This document shows, one piece after another, positions 13,303 to 24,208 of a stretch of 64,000 nucleotides of DNA. The DNA lies in assembly GCF_008831285.2 (NCBI RefSeq), contig NC_045140.1:25190131-25254130 (forward strand). Direction: 5' to 3'. This DNA comes from Nymphaea colorata (Eukaryota; Streptophyta; Magnoliopsida; Nymphaeales; Nymphaeaceae). The notes under the pieces are model-generated. The model was not told the DNA's origin, ran no database searches, and saw only the letters and a list, made by a program, of their open reading frames with translations. Each line of letters starts with the position of its first letter. The stretch's first letter is position 1. The position numbers and the translations under genes were made by a program.

Positions 13303-13532
13303 TATTTTTTATTTTTTTTAGGCATAGCATGATACACAGGCGTTAGCTGCAGAGCATGTTCTGCTAGAACTATAAATAAAACTGCAAGCTATAAGCGCAG
13401 GCCATAATCCTGCTGAAAACTGCAAGCTATAGACTAGCATGCTTCAAACTTTTATTCTAGCATGAATTCCTATTTTTCTAGCATGCTTTCATATACAAAT
13501 AACTATCGATGTACTTACTTGGAAGAAGCGTG

Positions 13533-13545
13533 GCTCTGATACCAC
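13533..13545 (-). other. Primer-binding site (initiator tRNA-Met type)
   Basis: In element orientation TGGTATCAGAGC follows the 5' LTR after one base. This matches the 3' end of plant initiator tRNA-Met and fixes the element's direction. Confidence 0.9.
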
Positions 13546-13919
13546 TGATGGAAACTTGGAAGAAGTATAGCAGCAGAAGGTATCGGTGATTCTTCAGCCA
13601 CGATTCCACAGCAGCACCGTCGACAAAATAGAAGAGAAAAAGGAAGAAGCAAGAGAAAAATTGATTTTGGGGGTTTGCTTCTGAGAGACGCCCAGTTGAT
13701 TTCTCAACCATCACTTTTAGATGAATAGAGGCTGAGCTATATAGACAGCCTCTCAGGGTTTCCCCAAATCCCAATTACGGTTATGACATGAAGATTTATG
13801 AAAAGAATTAAAACGAAAACTTTAATATTTGATTTATTTCCTGCTTTAATTTCATAACTGCAGGATCTCCATTGCAGTTATAGAGGGAAAGGGATGGGGC
13901 TCAAGGCCACTACCCAACA
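13546..13919 (-). repeat. 5' LTR of the copia element
   Basis: It is 374 bp, the same length as the 3' LTR with about 14 substitutions and essentially no indels. It is followed by GATGT at 13920-13924, the right copy of the target duplication. Confidence 0.95.
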
Positions 13920-14010
13920 GATGTTTAATACTGGCAGACAAGTAAGTAGCACGAGGCTGAGGCTAAAGGAAGACGATGCTCTTGGAGAAAATGTGGTAGA
14001 AATAGAGTGA
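13920..14010. repeat. Right half of the split repeat
   Basis: GGCAGACAAGTAAGTAG and GGAGAAAATGTGGTAGAA match 14908-15000 (GGCGGACAAGTAAGTAG and GGAGAAAATGTGGTAGAA). Together with 6481-6819 it reconstitutes the unit seen intact at 14640-15005. Confidence 0.75.
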
Positions 14011-14233
14011 GTGTCAAATATTAAAGAGAGTTTCGGTCTAAGTCGACGCTCCCTCCTGAGAGAAAGTTACTCCAGTAAATTGGTGTCCGACTATTTACCC
14101 CAGTAAATTGTTGGGCGTCCTCCTGCCCATCTCCAGCCCATTACGTGAAGCCCATTTACCATAGCAACCCAAAAACGCACAGTGGCATCGAGGTATGCAT
14201 CTCTCTTTCTCTCCCGCTCAGCTGATTGGGTAT
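14011..14233. other. Spacer related to 15530-15720
   Basis: GTAAATTG..CCGACTATTTA, GGGCGTCCTCC and CCAGCCCATTACGTGA resemble GTAAATGG..CCGATTATTTA, GGACGTCCTCC and CCAGCCATTATGTGA at 15540-15620. The two 4.7-15.7 kb repeat units therefore share this segment too. Confidence 0.45.
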
Positions 14234-14381
14234 GCAAGCGTATAGAAGGCACATCCCATGTTTGATTATTATAGATTCTACTCTTTTAGATCGCCAAAGG
14301 TAGACATGCAAGTGTATAAAAGATATGTCACATGTTTGATTCTTGTGGATTATACTCTCTTAAATCGCCAAAAGTGGTGGG
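14234..14381. repeat. 74-bp imperfect tandem duplication
   Basis: The unit starts GCAAGCGTATAGAAGG or GCAAGTGTATAAAAGA and carries CATGTTTGATT and ATCGCCAAA. It occurs twice head to tail (14234-14307 and 14308-14381) with about one difference in five bases. Confidence 0.8.
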
Positions 14382-14489
14382 ATTGCGACATTCAAATTGA
14401 TGAGTGTACCATACTTTACCTAAGTCCCAATGCAGCATAAGACTTGGGAGACCGGGGCAATGGAGGGAACGTCGGGTCTTGTTGAGGAG

Positions 14490-15005
14490 GTGGGTTGCAT
14501 AATTTTGTGTTGTCAATATGCATCACGCCTGTTTTGTAATGAAACAATAAATAAAAATAAAAATTAAAGTTAACCTTATATACTTGTTAAAGATCGATAG
14601 AGCTCTCTGGCTATATTAGATCAGTTTTCTCATAAAGCAAAGCTTGTAAAAAGCGTGGAACTTGAGTTACACTCATTGGCTACGAATTTTTGTATAGAGG
14701 TATTCATGCAATTTTACGCAATGTCTATGTTTAAGAGGAGGCGGTTTCTTGCATTCATTGATGCTTCTCTGATAATGAAAAGTTTTGTCTTTGAACGACG
14801 TGAAATCTTTGTGTCTTCTTTTTTATTTCGTTCTCCGGTTTCTTTTGATGTGATAAAGAAGAGAGAGAAGGCCTTGTTCCTAACATATATTTGAATGTTG
14901 AAGATCGGCGGACAAGTAAGTAGGAGAACATTGTCACATAAGAGTTGCCAGGCTTAAAGCTAAAGGAAGGGAAAGCTTTTGGAGAAAATGTGGTAGAACT
15001 GCACC
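14490..15005. repeat. Second, uninterrupted copy of the dispersed repeat
   Basis: 14490-14645 matches 4696-4880, and 14640-15005 matches 6580-6819 joined to 13920-14010. This copy lacks the retroelement and shows what the insertion site of the 6820-13919 element looked like. No protein is coded. Confidence 0.7.
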
Positions 15006-15530
15006 AAGTATGGGCATCGGGTTGGGTACTCGGTTCAACTCGAGTTCAAAAAAATGGCATTAGGTCAGCCCGATTAAACCCAGTTGGATTCGATAAGATT
15101 TTTTTCAATACTAATTTTATTGATATATATATATATATACATATATGTATATATATTATAATTAATTATATTTATATATTATTTTATATTAAATATATAT
15201 ATATCTAATTTTAGTCTAGCTGAGCCAATCTTGGGCTCGGGTTTTAAGTGTCGGTCTGATCTCGGGTTTTAGGTGTTGGCTCGAACTAAACCCGACTCCT
15301 TTTATCTAGTGGGGCCTGAATTCGATGCAAAGGACATGTGGTTGTTGAAGAAAGTAAAAAGAAAAAGCTGATCATCAAGTTGGGGCGCCCATATAAACCC
15401 ATATAAAGTGGATTGTAGTTGAATAAGCAGACCATAATTGATTGCATGTTTGGTATAGCATAAAATGCTGACCGCAAGCCAGCCACGGAGTAAATGTCAG
15501 AAGGTTTGGTGTAGGTGCGGACCTACACTT
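15006..15530. repeat. Decayed GGCTCGG-type repeat with AT core
   Basis: It begins GGGCATCGGGTTGGGTACTCGG and later has CTTGGGCTCGGGTTTT and TCGAACTAAACCCGACTC, with a TA-rich microsatellite at about 15120-15205 in the middle. The composition suggests a hAT-like non-autonomous element; its ends are not clear. Confidence 0.4.
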
Positions 15531-16898
15531 TTCGTAGTGGAGTAAATGGGGATCCGATTATTTAGTGTGCTGGGAGCGTTGGACGTCCTCCCAACCCAGC
15601 TGGCCAGCCATTATGTGATGCCCCATCTACGTCACGCCACCCACCAGTCGTAGCGTTGCACATAACCAGCCACCCATAGAGTGTCTTGTCAGAAGTAAGC
15701 ATTTCTTCATATTTAATTTTAATGAAGCCTCTCTCTCTCTCTCTTTCTACGGATTCTCCTTGTCTCCTTTGCTTTACATTTCTTCGAGAAAGGTTTCCGT
15801 AGTGTCGCCAATTCAGTGATGTAAATAAAATTAACGTAGACACATCTATTGTCACGAGTGGACTTTTTGAAACTTTATTTGACTCGTGGGGTGTTGAAGG
15901 TTGCTCGAAGCCTTCGGCTAGCCTGACTCACTGTTTAAGATAGCGAAAACATTCATTTATTTTCTGAGACTTTGGACTAGACGAGAAGTGTTACGCACCC
16001 AGCACACCATTACCCAAGTTTATTCCATTGTAAACCATCGGCAAGCCATAGTCATAAAGCCCTGTCAGAACATCGCTATTCCTCCAAGTGCTTATTTACT
16101 TCCATACGAAATCTAAATGGGGGTAAACTTATCTTGAGAGAAAGACTCCAGTTGAAACCAGTTGACGACTATATAAGTAAGACAACCGACCATCGTCCTA
16201 CTCGACGATGAGCATTCACTTGCTCATCCCCACGTGACTCTATGCGGATGTGGACGTAGCATATGCGTTCAGTGGGAGATTGCCCCTAACCTATGTGCAC
16301 CCCCTTGCACATCCAAACGTTGCCCATGGGAAACCCATTTGATTTTCCAACGACAAACAAACTTGTAATGATTATGATGCATTTATATGCTTCGTCACTT
16401 CACCACTGCACTGCACTTCTACGTGCATTATTTTTTGCTTGACTTTTGAATTCTATATGCTTTCCAAACAATGCTTAAGTTGCGACACCCAACCTTGACT
16501 TACTTAAGGATAAGTGTTTTAGCCATTGAAGCATACTTGAAGATTCCAACTGAGCAGTCAACCAACCAGGATGGGACTACCCTTTTTAACTTTAAATTCA
16601 AAAAAAAAAAGGTACAACTTCTTAATTATTTTTATTTTTAATGACAGCCATTGAAAAAATTATGAGACGGGGCAAGGGCAAAAGTAAAGCTTGCCAATAT
16701 TACCTTCCACAACTAAAATTAAAAGTTAATAAAACTAGGAAAACGATCGCTCTGCTTGGTCTTCTGATTTTGATAACAACATCACGAACAGTCGAACACA
16801 AGCATAAAGATTAAACACAGGAAATTAAGAAAAAGCACGACACACGCGGATCTGTCGGTAGCATGGTACTGGTTCGGAGTCGGATTCTGAAAACCGAT
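15531..16898. other. Spacer upstream (plus-strand sense) of UGT gene 1
   Basis: There is a CT-rich stretch at 15727-15745 and otherwise AT-rich sequence. I see no gene. The last 60 bases before the UGT stop are similar to the matching region of UGT gene 2, so they are probably its 3' UTR. Confidence 0.45.
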
Positions 16899-18856
16899 TC
16901 ACATTACCGAGCCATTAGGTCCCGCCCCCCTCAAAATCTGCAGCAAGGCTTTGAGGTTCTCAATCGAGCTTCCACCGGGCGCCATAGCATCCTGTGCCTT
17001 GCTCTTCCAGTAACCCACTTTCTCCCTCATCGCCTTCCCTTCCCCTTCATGCAGCAGCAGCCGAATCGCCTCTTCCACTGATTCCTTGGTGCACGTCCCG
17101 CCCCTCAGCCGCAGCCCCGTCCCCAGAACACGCTCCACCAGGCGGGAGTTCACATGATTATCGGCCCACGCCGACCGGCAAATCATGGGCACCCCGTCCA
17201 CCAAGTTCTCCAGCAGCGAGTTGTAGCCTACATGAAAGAAGAACACCGCGGTGGAGGCATGCCGGATAACCAGCGGCTGCGGCGCCCACGGCACCAAAAG
17301 CCCCCGACCTTTCACCCGGTCCACGAAGCCGGCCGGCAGGTCAGCTTGCCGCTCCGGCTTCAACGACCAAAGGAACGGCTGCCCGGAGGACTCTAGGCCC
17401 TCCGCTAAGCCCACGAGCTCGTGCTTCGGAAGTAAGAGATCAACTACTGTGCCGAAACAGACGTAGATGACAGAGTTGGGTTGGTGGGAGTTGAGGAAGG
17501 GAAGGCAGCCATGGTGGTCATCAGCTGTTTCCGTCTGGCGGTACAGTGGGCCGACGAAGAGGCAGGCCGGGACCTTGTTCCGGATGGCCGGGAGGGAGAA
17601 GGACTCGAAGGCGTCGAACGTGTTGACGATGATGGCTGAGGAGCGCGGCGCTGTGCGAGCCACATCTTCGAGAAGAAGGGAGAATGGGGAGTCTAGGCGG
17701 CCGGAGACGACGCCTTCTGGTAGATCCTGGAGTGTTAGGAAAGGAAGGCCGGGGATGCAGTCGACGGCAACATCTCCGTCGCTCTCTGGTTTCACTGTCG
17801 TTGTACTAAACACAATTAAATGTTACCGAGCATCGACCGAATCATTTATGAAGACTTTGGCGGAATCAAATAAGAAAGCCAGCAAGATATAATGATCAAG
17901 GGTGAGGACGTTTTTTGCTTGCTAACAATCTCACATTAGCTTTTAACTTTGAATCCCAATAATTTTCCGTACAAGTGCTTCTATGCTTGTGTTATTAGCT
18001 TCATTAACAATGTGTCTTCACTTTTTACTTTTTCAAGTTCATGCATCACTTTTACTTAATTAACCGAATCACAAGTCCATTTTTTTAGGTCATAAACTAT
18101 TAGAGCAACTAGCAAAAACTATCATACATGAAAAAGACAAACACCTTTATTTATTCATGGCTTTTGAATAATTCTAGATAACGGAAAGATGGGTTTACTG
18201 TCGGGAACTAAGCTATAAAAAAAATTTACTGCTGTATAAGAAAGGGGTAGTCTGAATAGTTTATAACCTTAATTTATATATAACGGGTTGCTAACTAACG
18301 GCCAAGAAAGAAGGTGGCTTGCAAATGTCTAAAATATATTTTGAGAGAGAGAGAGAGAGATGGACGTACATCCACGTGCATCAGTCGTATCCCTGATAAG
18401 GTGAGTATAGAGATGGACGGAGAGGCTGGACGCTCCGGCCGTCCAAAAGGAGATCCGGGGCACACCCAACTCGTCGGCCAGGTCCTGCGTAAGGGGTAGG
18501 AAGCAGTCGCTGATCAGGCAGGAAACGGTGGGCACGGCCGCCAGAGCCTGACGGAGGCCGTCGGGGGCCGACCTCATGAAGAGCTGGACGGGCTCCTCGG
18601 GACGTTGCGGTGAAAACGCAAAGCCCTCCGGCAGCCCATCAGGGACGGCGTGGAAGGAGAGGTTGGCGATGTCCTTGCAGGCTGCGATCTGCTCGGACAT
18701 GGAAGCCATGGAGGCAGAAGTGGTGAAGAAGGAGAAGCGGACGTCGTGAGCCATGCCTGCGAGCTTCTGCGCGAGTATTAGCATGGGAGTCCCATGAGAT
18801 GTGAAGGGGAAGGCCAGCAGGGCAACATGGGGAACCTGCACTTGCAAACTTCTCAT
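16899..18856 (-). CDS. UGT78-like flavonoid 3-O-glycosyltransferase, gene 1
   Basis: There are two exons: 18370-18856 and 16899-17794, with a 575-bp intron (GTACGT donor, CAG acceptor, phase 1), giving 460 residues, normal for UGT78. The ATG at 18856 is the first in frame. UGT78 enzymes move a sugar from a UDP-sugar to the 3-hydroxyl of flavonols or anthocyanidins in the cytosol. The family's catalytic His (residue 21, FTSHGTP) and Asp (residue 117, LISDCF) are present. The 44-residue PSPG box (332-375) begins WAPQ but is odd: the usual HCGWNS reads HVGYNS, and the last residue is Asn where Gln or His is expected. Sugar-donor use may be altered or lost. A paralogue lies at 29547-31654. The family call is firm; the substrate is inferred. 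Confidence 0.85.
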
Positions 18857-20443
18857 CTCTTCGTCTTTCTTCTTATTCTTCAACTCAAGCAAAATGGGCA
18901 GCGTTATATTTGTAGAGAGGAGACGTGGTGATTAAATCCCACGACAGCCTGGGGAACAGTCACAGTCAGCCATTGTGTTGGTGAGATGAACGGCCGAGGA
19001 ACCTGGATCTGACAAATAGACGTCGTCCTCCCTGTAGGAAGGTTGTTGCCTCCAGAAGCCATGGTCCCACCGTGGCAAATAAAAAAAAAAAATTTTATAT
19101 TAAAAAAATATAATTTTTTAAGTACGTAATGTAATTTTTTAGAGTTGAATTCAATTTGGTTCTACCAAATCTAAAGGCTGAACTGTCGGCTCGTTCCTAA
19201 GAAAAATTCTGGTCCGCTCCTACAATGCTTTTCCTGTTCCACCTACTCATTCTCGGTCATGTTCATTAGGAAAGGGTCACGCATTCTCCCTCCTTCTCAG
19301 TTTCTCTTCTCTCCCTTCTTCTCATTTTCTCTTCTCTCAGCCTCTCGGCCGTAGCAGCAAAACTCGTCTGCATCTGAGGACAGACAGCTTTGGCGGCAAA
19401 TCTCTCGTCTGCACTGAAGCAATGCTAAGACGCCGCTGAGGACAGACAGCTTCGTCCACTCTATTATAATGATAAACTCATTATTTTCTATTTACCACTA
19501 ACACTTCACCATTCACGTGGACCATAAAGGACCGTTGCTAAATGGTTTACCAGCGCTCCCGACACGTCCACTGATGGGAGTTGCGTCACACATTAATTGG
19601 CACACTTCTTTTCCCTAGCATTAGTGACGAAGTCCTTTCTTCCCTCAAGATTCATTAACATTGTTTATTGCCATTTGCATTAATTGGCACACCTCACAAA
19701 CATTAGTGCACACATAAATAACATTGTTTATTGCCATTTACACCCAATCAAACTCAAGTTATTTTAACGGCTGCTCAGATGTACTCATTGGGTAGCGTAT
19801 AGTAGTGGATTTTACCATTCTAACAAGAACACTCCAAGGGAAGTGTGCCTGATAGCCAGCAACGGTGGAAACGAGAACTGCGTACAACCAAGAGGCGCCA
19901 TTTTCAAACGTACTAAACCCCACGATGAAGCTCTAAAGGAAGGCAAAAGCTTTGACCCGGCCAAGTGCCAACCCTTCACAAGCAAAAGGTATTTCGTTTA
20001 TTTTTTGGGGAAGTTTCTCTTTGAACTACATTTTAACGTTAATTTCAAAAAATAACTTAATATTTTTCAAAATAAAAGCCATTGAAAAAGACTATTAAAT
20101 AAAAGCTAATTAAAGTGAATGACGGACAGGAAAAAAGTACAGCTTCGCTTCCCTTTGAATATTAATTTCCACAACCAAATTACACGATAACAATAATAAG
20201 AAAATGGTCTCTCTCATTGGTCTTGTGTAATAATGACTAGGTTAACGTGTTAGTTTTCAAGCATGGGCCGTCTTTAGTTTCTCCTAAAAAACTTAATAAG
20301 TTTAAGCTCTTGTTAAAATCCATTGGTTGATCATCTAGTGGAGTACATCTATGATATTAAGTACAACAAGCATCAATGGGTCCTAATGCATTTAATGTAC
20401 TAAGGTTTTTAGGGACAAAAATAAGGTTTTCAATTGTTTTTTG
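18857..20443. other. Promoter side of UGT gene 1 and spacer
   Basis: About 50 bp upstream of the ATG there is an AT-rich AAATATAAC on the minus strand that could act as a TATA box. Around 18985-19025 the block GTGAGATGAACGGCCGA..ATCTGA is shared with UGT gene 2 (31808-31842), so it was copied with the gene. Farther out, CTGAGGACAGACAGCTT occurs twice (19374 and 19436), as does ACATTGTTTATTGCCATTT (19660 and 19719). Confidence 0.5.
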
Positions 20444-20892
20444 TGTAACATCCAACAAATTTAGTCGAAAATTGTGAGGAATCTTTAAGGGTTTATAAAG
20501 GGGTTGTTACTAGATAGTTGTTTTGTTTCCTAGCCCTTTTGAGATTGGAGCTGAAACTGTTAGGAGGTGGGTTAGGATCCATCGAACCAAGGGGCCGAGT
20601 CTAGAAGTGGGTTTGTTGTTACAGTAGTATCAGAGCCGGTTCAACATTCGGACCTAGGGTCTCACATGCTTTGATACCTGTACTTTAAGGAGGTGGATTG
20701 TAATACTCTACAAATTTAGTCCTGTATTAAAAATTGTGAAGAATCTTCAAGGTTTGTAAAAGAGGTTATTACATAGACGATTGTCCTGGTTCTTATTTGG
20801 GGTTGAAGCCGAAACTGTTATGAGACGAGTTAGAATCCGTCGAACCAGGGAGAACCAAGGAGCAGAGCCTAAGAGTGGGTTTGGTTATTACA
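20444..20892 (+). mobile_element. TRIM-like miniature LTR element
   Basis: Two related direct repeats (20444-20623, 180 bp, and 20699-20892, 194 bp) both begin TGTAA and end TTACA. They bracket an internal part of only 75 bp. After the left repeat comes TAGTATCAGAGCCGG, close to the initiator tRNA-Met primer site, and before the right one AAGGAGGTGGAT, a purine-rich tract. This layout defines terminal-repeat retrotransposons in miniature. It has no coding capacity; the repeats differ at roughly a quarter of positions, so it is old. Flanking TTTTG and CCTTG are at best a decayed target duplication. Confidence 0.75.
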
Positions 20893-22948
20893 CCTTGCAC
20901 TGAATGTGTGCGTAAACTTGGTATCACATTTTTTTGAAGAACGCGAGTGCTCTTTTCTAAAAAAGTGCTATTCTTGTGCTGATAACCAATTTGAGTATCT
21001 TCATGTACATGCTAGGGAGTGAGTTTCTTGCTATGCTTTTTAACTTCCTCATCCTCAAACCTTTTGTTCATCGTTTTGACAGCTCATTGTTTTTCTCTTT
21101 AGATGTTCCTGCCGTTCTCTGCAACTGTCCATCTTATTGCAGCATAGTCATCAAGTTCTCCAGAGTGGTTCATAATTCAAAACACTGGCCTCACAAAATT
21201 AAAATCTCTAGTTACCTAGTGACATATGAACTAAAAACACTGTGGTGTGCCTCGAGATTTAATTTTAAGTGATAGATCAGGTGAGCTTTGACCCATGTAT
21301 AATGTGTGCTTCTATCATGATTATATACCCACAGGACCACATCCATGTCACAGTGATATGTGATCTGACTGACGTGGCTTTGGCTTGTCAACTAAAAGCG
21401 TGTTTTAGAAAGCGGGCTGTAAAAACATTTTCCTTTATTTTTGAACCAATAAAAAGTTGAAAAAATGAAATTAATGGAAATGTCATAAACATGTATTTGA
21501 AATTACCAAAAGCATGAAAACATGAGCTGTATGTGATAAAATCTGAATCCACCTCCGTGCATGTCATTGTGGATGTGGCTGGGTTCTGCCATGATGCCAA
21601 TTTTCTTTGTTGCTTGGTCCTGCACCGTGATGGGATCAAGCATTTCATGACAAGGGTTCCCATGTCCATGAGACTGTAATCACCTTCTTGCTGAGGGTGG
21701 ATATGGAATCGGAGTTTGATAGTGGTTTGTGATTCTTTATCTTGGTGCTGATCATGCACTTGTCTATGTTGTTTTGTTCTGAATCTATCTAAGGATTTAA
21801 TTTGTCAAGAAAGTTCATAGAGGAAAAAGAAACTCGTCACATGTTCTTTGATTTTTTGGAAGGTAAATAGAGATTGTAGTTTTCTCTATCCTAAGAGTAC
21901 CTTTACGCAGTGGATAAATTGCAAACCATCAAAGGGAAATGGTGACCACCTGGTACGGTAATAAATAGAAACTGTATGAAATTTGGAGCTGGTGATAATC
22001 ATTTTCTTATGTCAAACAGTTATTAGTAGATTACATAATTCCTGCACTTGCTGAAACATCACATAGGGTTTCATGAAAGAACATATAAATTCAAGTATTT
22101 GCTATTTTTGTTGTTTATCTTGCGTCTAAAATACGTGTGTATTATATCTTTGAAATGATAGCTATAAAAAAACTTTACTTTCAAGAACAATTGATGGTTG
22201 TATAATATCTGATGTTTTCAGGAGCCAGAGAGAGGGAACAAGCTTTTTGTTTCATAAATGTCTTTATCTAGATACCATAGTTCATGTTCCATTGAGGTAA
22301 TTGGAACAAGCTTTTTTGTTTTTTCTACACACACTAGTGACGCAAACTCATCGTTCAGCCTTACTAGGAGTGGACGTTTCTCTCTGAAAATGCTGTAGTA
22401 TTTTCAGTGAAGGTCTCGAGATGCAATATGTGGAAGTCATCGTAATAAATTTCTTGGTTCTTTTAATGCTCTCAAGAATCCTACCATCGTCTGATCCCTT
22501 TCTTTTTCTTATTTAGATTTCTGGAATACTTTTAGATCAAGGTCAGGTGTGATTCTGTGAAGTTTCATTGATGAGCTGAAACAAGTGATTACTGATGTAA
22601 CGACAAGGAAGAGAGCCATCCTTGCTGTCACATTCTCTTATTTTTGGAAAATATGTATCGTGTTTATGAACTTTTTATGAATGATGAGATAAATGTTTTG
22701 CGACGGTTAATAATTTTAAGATTTTCTTAATCGCCTATAATTTCAGGTAGGTGATTGCTTCGGCACCTTGAGCAAAATATTCAAGGCAGCCTTTTTGCCA
22801 TGATGAGTTTGCTTGATATGTAACTCATAGTGGGCTAGTTATGTAGCATAAATGCTACTTTGATATTGTTGCCTCTTCTTGTTAGATACATGTAAACTTA
22901 ACATGGATATTTTCAGATATAGAGCTTTGAACGGTGCTATAATACTAC
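20893..22948. other. Spacer without recognisable gene
   Basis: Short ORFs occur on both strands (up to 123 codons at 21388-21759, minus), but none has a motif or composition that persuades me. The sequence is AT-rich. Confidence 0.45.
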
Positions 22949-23285
22949 TATAACAACCCGACTCATTGGTGGGCTCGAACCCTGGTTCGGCAGATCCCAA
23001 CCTGCCCCTAACAATTTCGGTTCTAAAAAAAAAAGTTAACCAATTATTTAATAATTTCATTTATAAGCCATTGAAAATCCATCACAATTCAACACAAGAC
23101 TAAATTTTCTGGGTGTTATAATTTATCTCCTTTAAAGCACATGTGTTTGGGTGTGTGGGGCCTCAGGTCCGAGTGTTGAACCGTGCTCTGATAGCACTGT
23201 AACAACCCGACTCACTTTTGGCTGAGATCCCTGGCTCGGGCGATCCCAACCTATCGTTTAGCAGTTTCGGTTCTAACATAAAAAA
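22949..23285 (-). mobile_element. TRIM-like element, reversed relative, incomplete
   Basis: On the plus strand a repeat TATAACAACCCGACTCA... to GGGTGTTATA (22949-23120) is followed by a 78-bp interior. The interior ends in GCTCTGATAGCAC, the complement of the primer site seen at 20625. A second repeat begins TGTAACAACCCGACTCAC at 23199 and fades at about 23285. It is the same family as 20444-20892 in opposite orientation: an old fossil with one end missing. Confidence 0.65.
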
Positions 23286-23522
23286 GGATAGAAATTAGGA
23301 CATCTAACTATCCTCCTCATTCTCTCCACAATCACCTTAGTAATAAGGTTGTATGTATTATTACATAGACGGATGGGGCAAAAATTTGTAATATCTATTG
23401 CACATTGCTTTTTAGGAATCAAAAGGATGTGAGTTCGATTAACTTTCCTTACTAAGAGTCATATTTCAAAAAATCCTTGACCACCTCACAAACATTAGTG
23501 CCAATGATATCACAAAATTTAC

Positions 23523-23533
23523 GGATAAGATTT
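23523..23533. other. Flanking direct repeat GGATAAGATTT, left
   Basis: The same 11 bases recur at 26249-26259 directly after the right end of the TIR element. They are the likely target duplication; nine bases separate this copy from the recognisable terminal repeat. Confidence 0.6.
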
Positions 23534-23587
23534 TTTCTTTACGGCCCGTTTGATGGCTGGAAATCTAGAATTGAAAATATATTTCTA

Positions 23588-23735
23588 GAAATATATTTCT
23601 TAGAAAAATGGAATGAGAAAAATCATTCTGATTCCCATTTTGATGTGTGTGTGATGACTGAGAAATATATTTTCTGGAAAAATGAAATGAGAAAAATCTT
23701 TCCGATCCTCATTTTGATGTGTGTGTGATATTTCT
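23588..23735. repeat. 74-bp tandem repeat, two units plus a stub
   Basis: Units start GAAATATATTT at 23588 and 23662 and share AATGAGAAAAATC and CATTTTGATGTGTGTGTGAT. A third partial start lies near 23750. The position next to a terminal inverted repeat is typical of transposon subterminal repeats. Confidence 0.8.
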
Positions 23736-24208
23736 TAGTTTGATGAAAAAGAAATATATTTCCACGTTTAGTGGGATGCATCTGGTTCTTGGTGTTCATA
23801 TACCTCCAATTGAATCCGTTTAGTTTCTTCCTTGATTCTTCCCTTTTAGTTTGCCTACCAATTCCAGCCCACCTTCTACGTCATATGTGGTTCAATCTCC
23901 AATTGACTACCAGCATGTCGTACCTCCTGTTTCCTGCTTATGAAATTTTCACCATGTACATTTCCAGATTTCAATCCTATATTGCTCAGTGGTTTTGTTC
24001 CCAGTCTAACAACTTTGAAATAGTTGCAAGGGGCCCAATGAATGCCACCACTTTGTGGTCAGTAATCACAATATGTCCAACAACAAAATTCAAACATTAG
24101 CTACAACTGCAATGCTTTCAGCATCCTCAGCAAGCAGCTGTAACCACAAAAGGTGAGGGCTGACATGCATCAGATTTGGAGACATGACCACATACATTTG
24201 ACAAAATG

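Larger units (their letters stand above)
11603..13545 (-). other. Long leader of the copia element with foreign-looking DNA
   Basis: About 1.94 kb separates the primer-binding site from gag, far longer than a typical copia leader. Read on the plus strand it contains a TATAAATA box (about 12520), a CT-rich stretch, a CTAGGGTTTC motif (about 12617) and an AATAAA (about 13131), the layout of a promoter with leader or of a solo LTR in antisense. No second copy exists in the window, and I could not place its ends. Confidence 0.5.
6820..13919 (-). mobile_element. Ty1/copia LTR retrotransposon (broken)
   Basis: The element is 7100 bp and oriented on the minus strand. Its two 374-bp LTRs start with TG and end with CA and are flanked by GATGT. 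Coding parts in copia order are gag (about 11.6-10.85 kb), a CCHC zinc knuckle (about 10.85 kb, CYRCGKLGHIKKNC), protease with DSGA (about 10.7 kb), integrase (about 10.35-9.5 kb), reverse transcriptase with YVDD (about 8.9-8.1 kb) and RNase H (about 8.0-7.4 kb). The single gag-pol frame has about two breaks, so the copy is a fossil. I counted 14 differences between the LTRs (3.7%), which at usual plant rates means roughly one to three million years. An integrase-to-RT minisatellite and a 1.9-kb leader are unusual. Confidence 0.95.

Noticed and set aside
16994-17892. Plus-strand ORFs (71 to 141 codons) opposite UGT exon 2
   Set aside because: Shadows of the UGT coding strand; the same appear opposite gene 2.
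20625-20640. TAGTATCAGAGCCGG as part of a tRNA gene
   Set aside because: It is the primer-site end of the TRIM-like element; no cloverleaf can be drawn around it.
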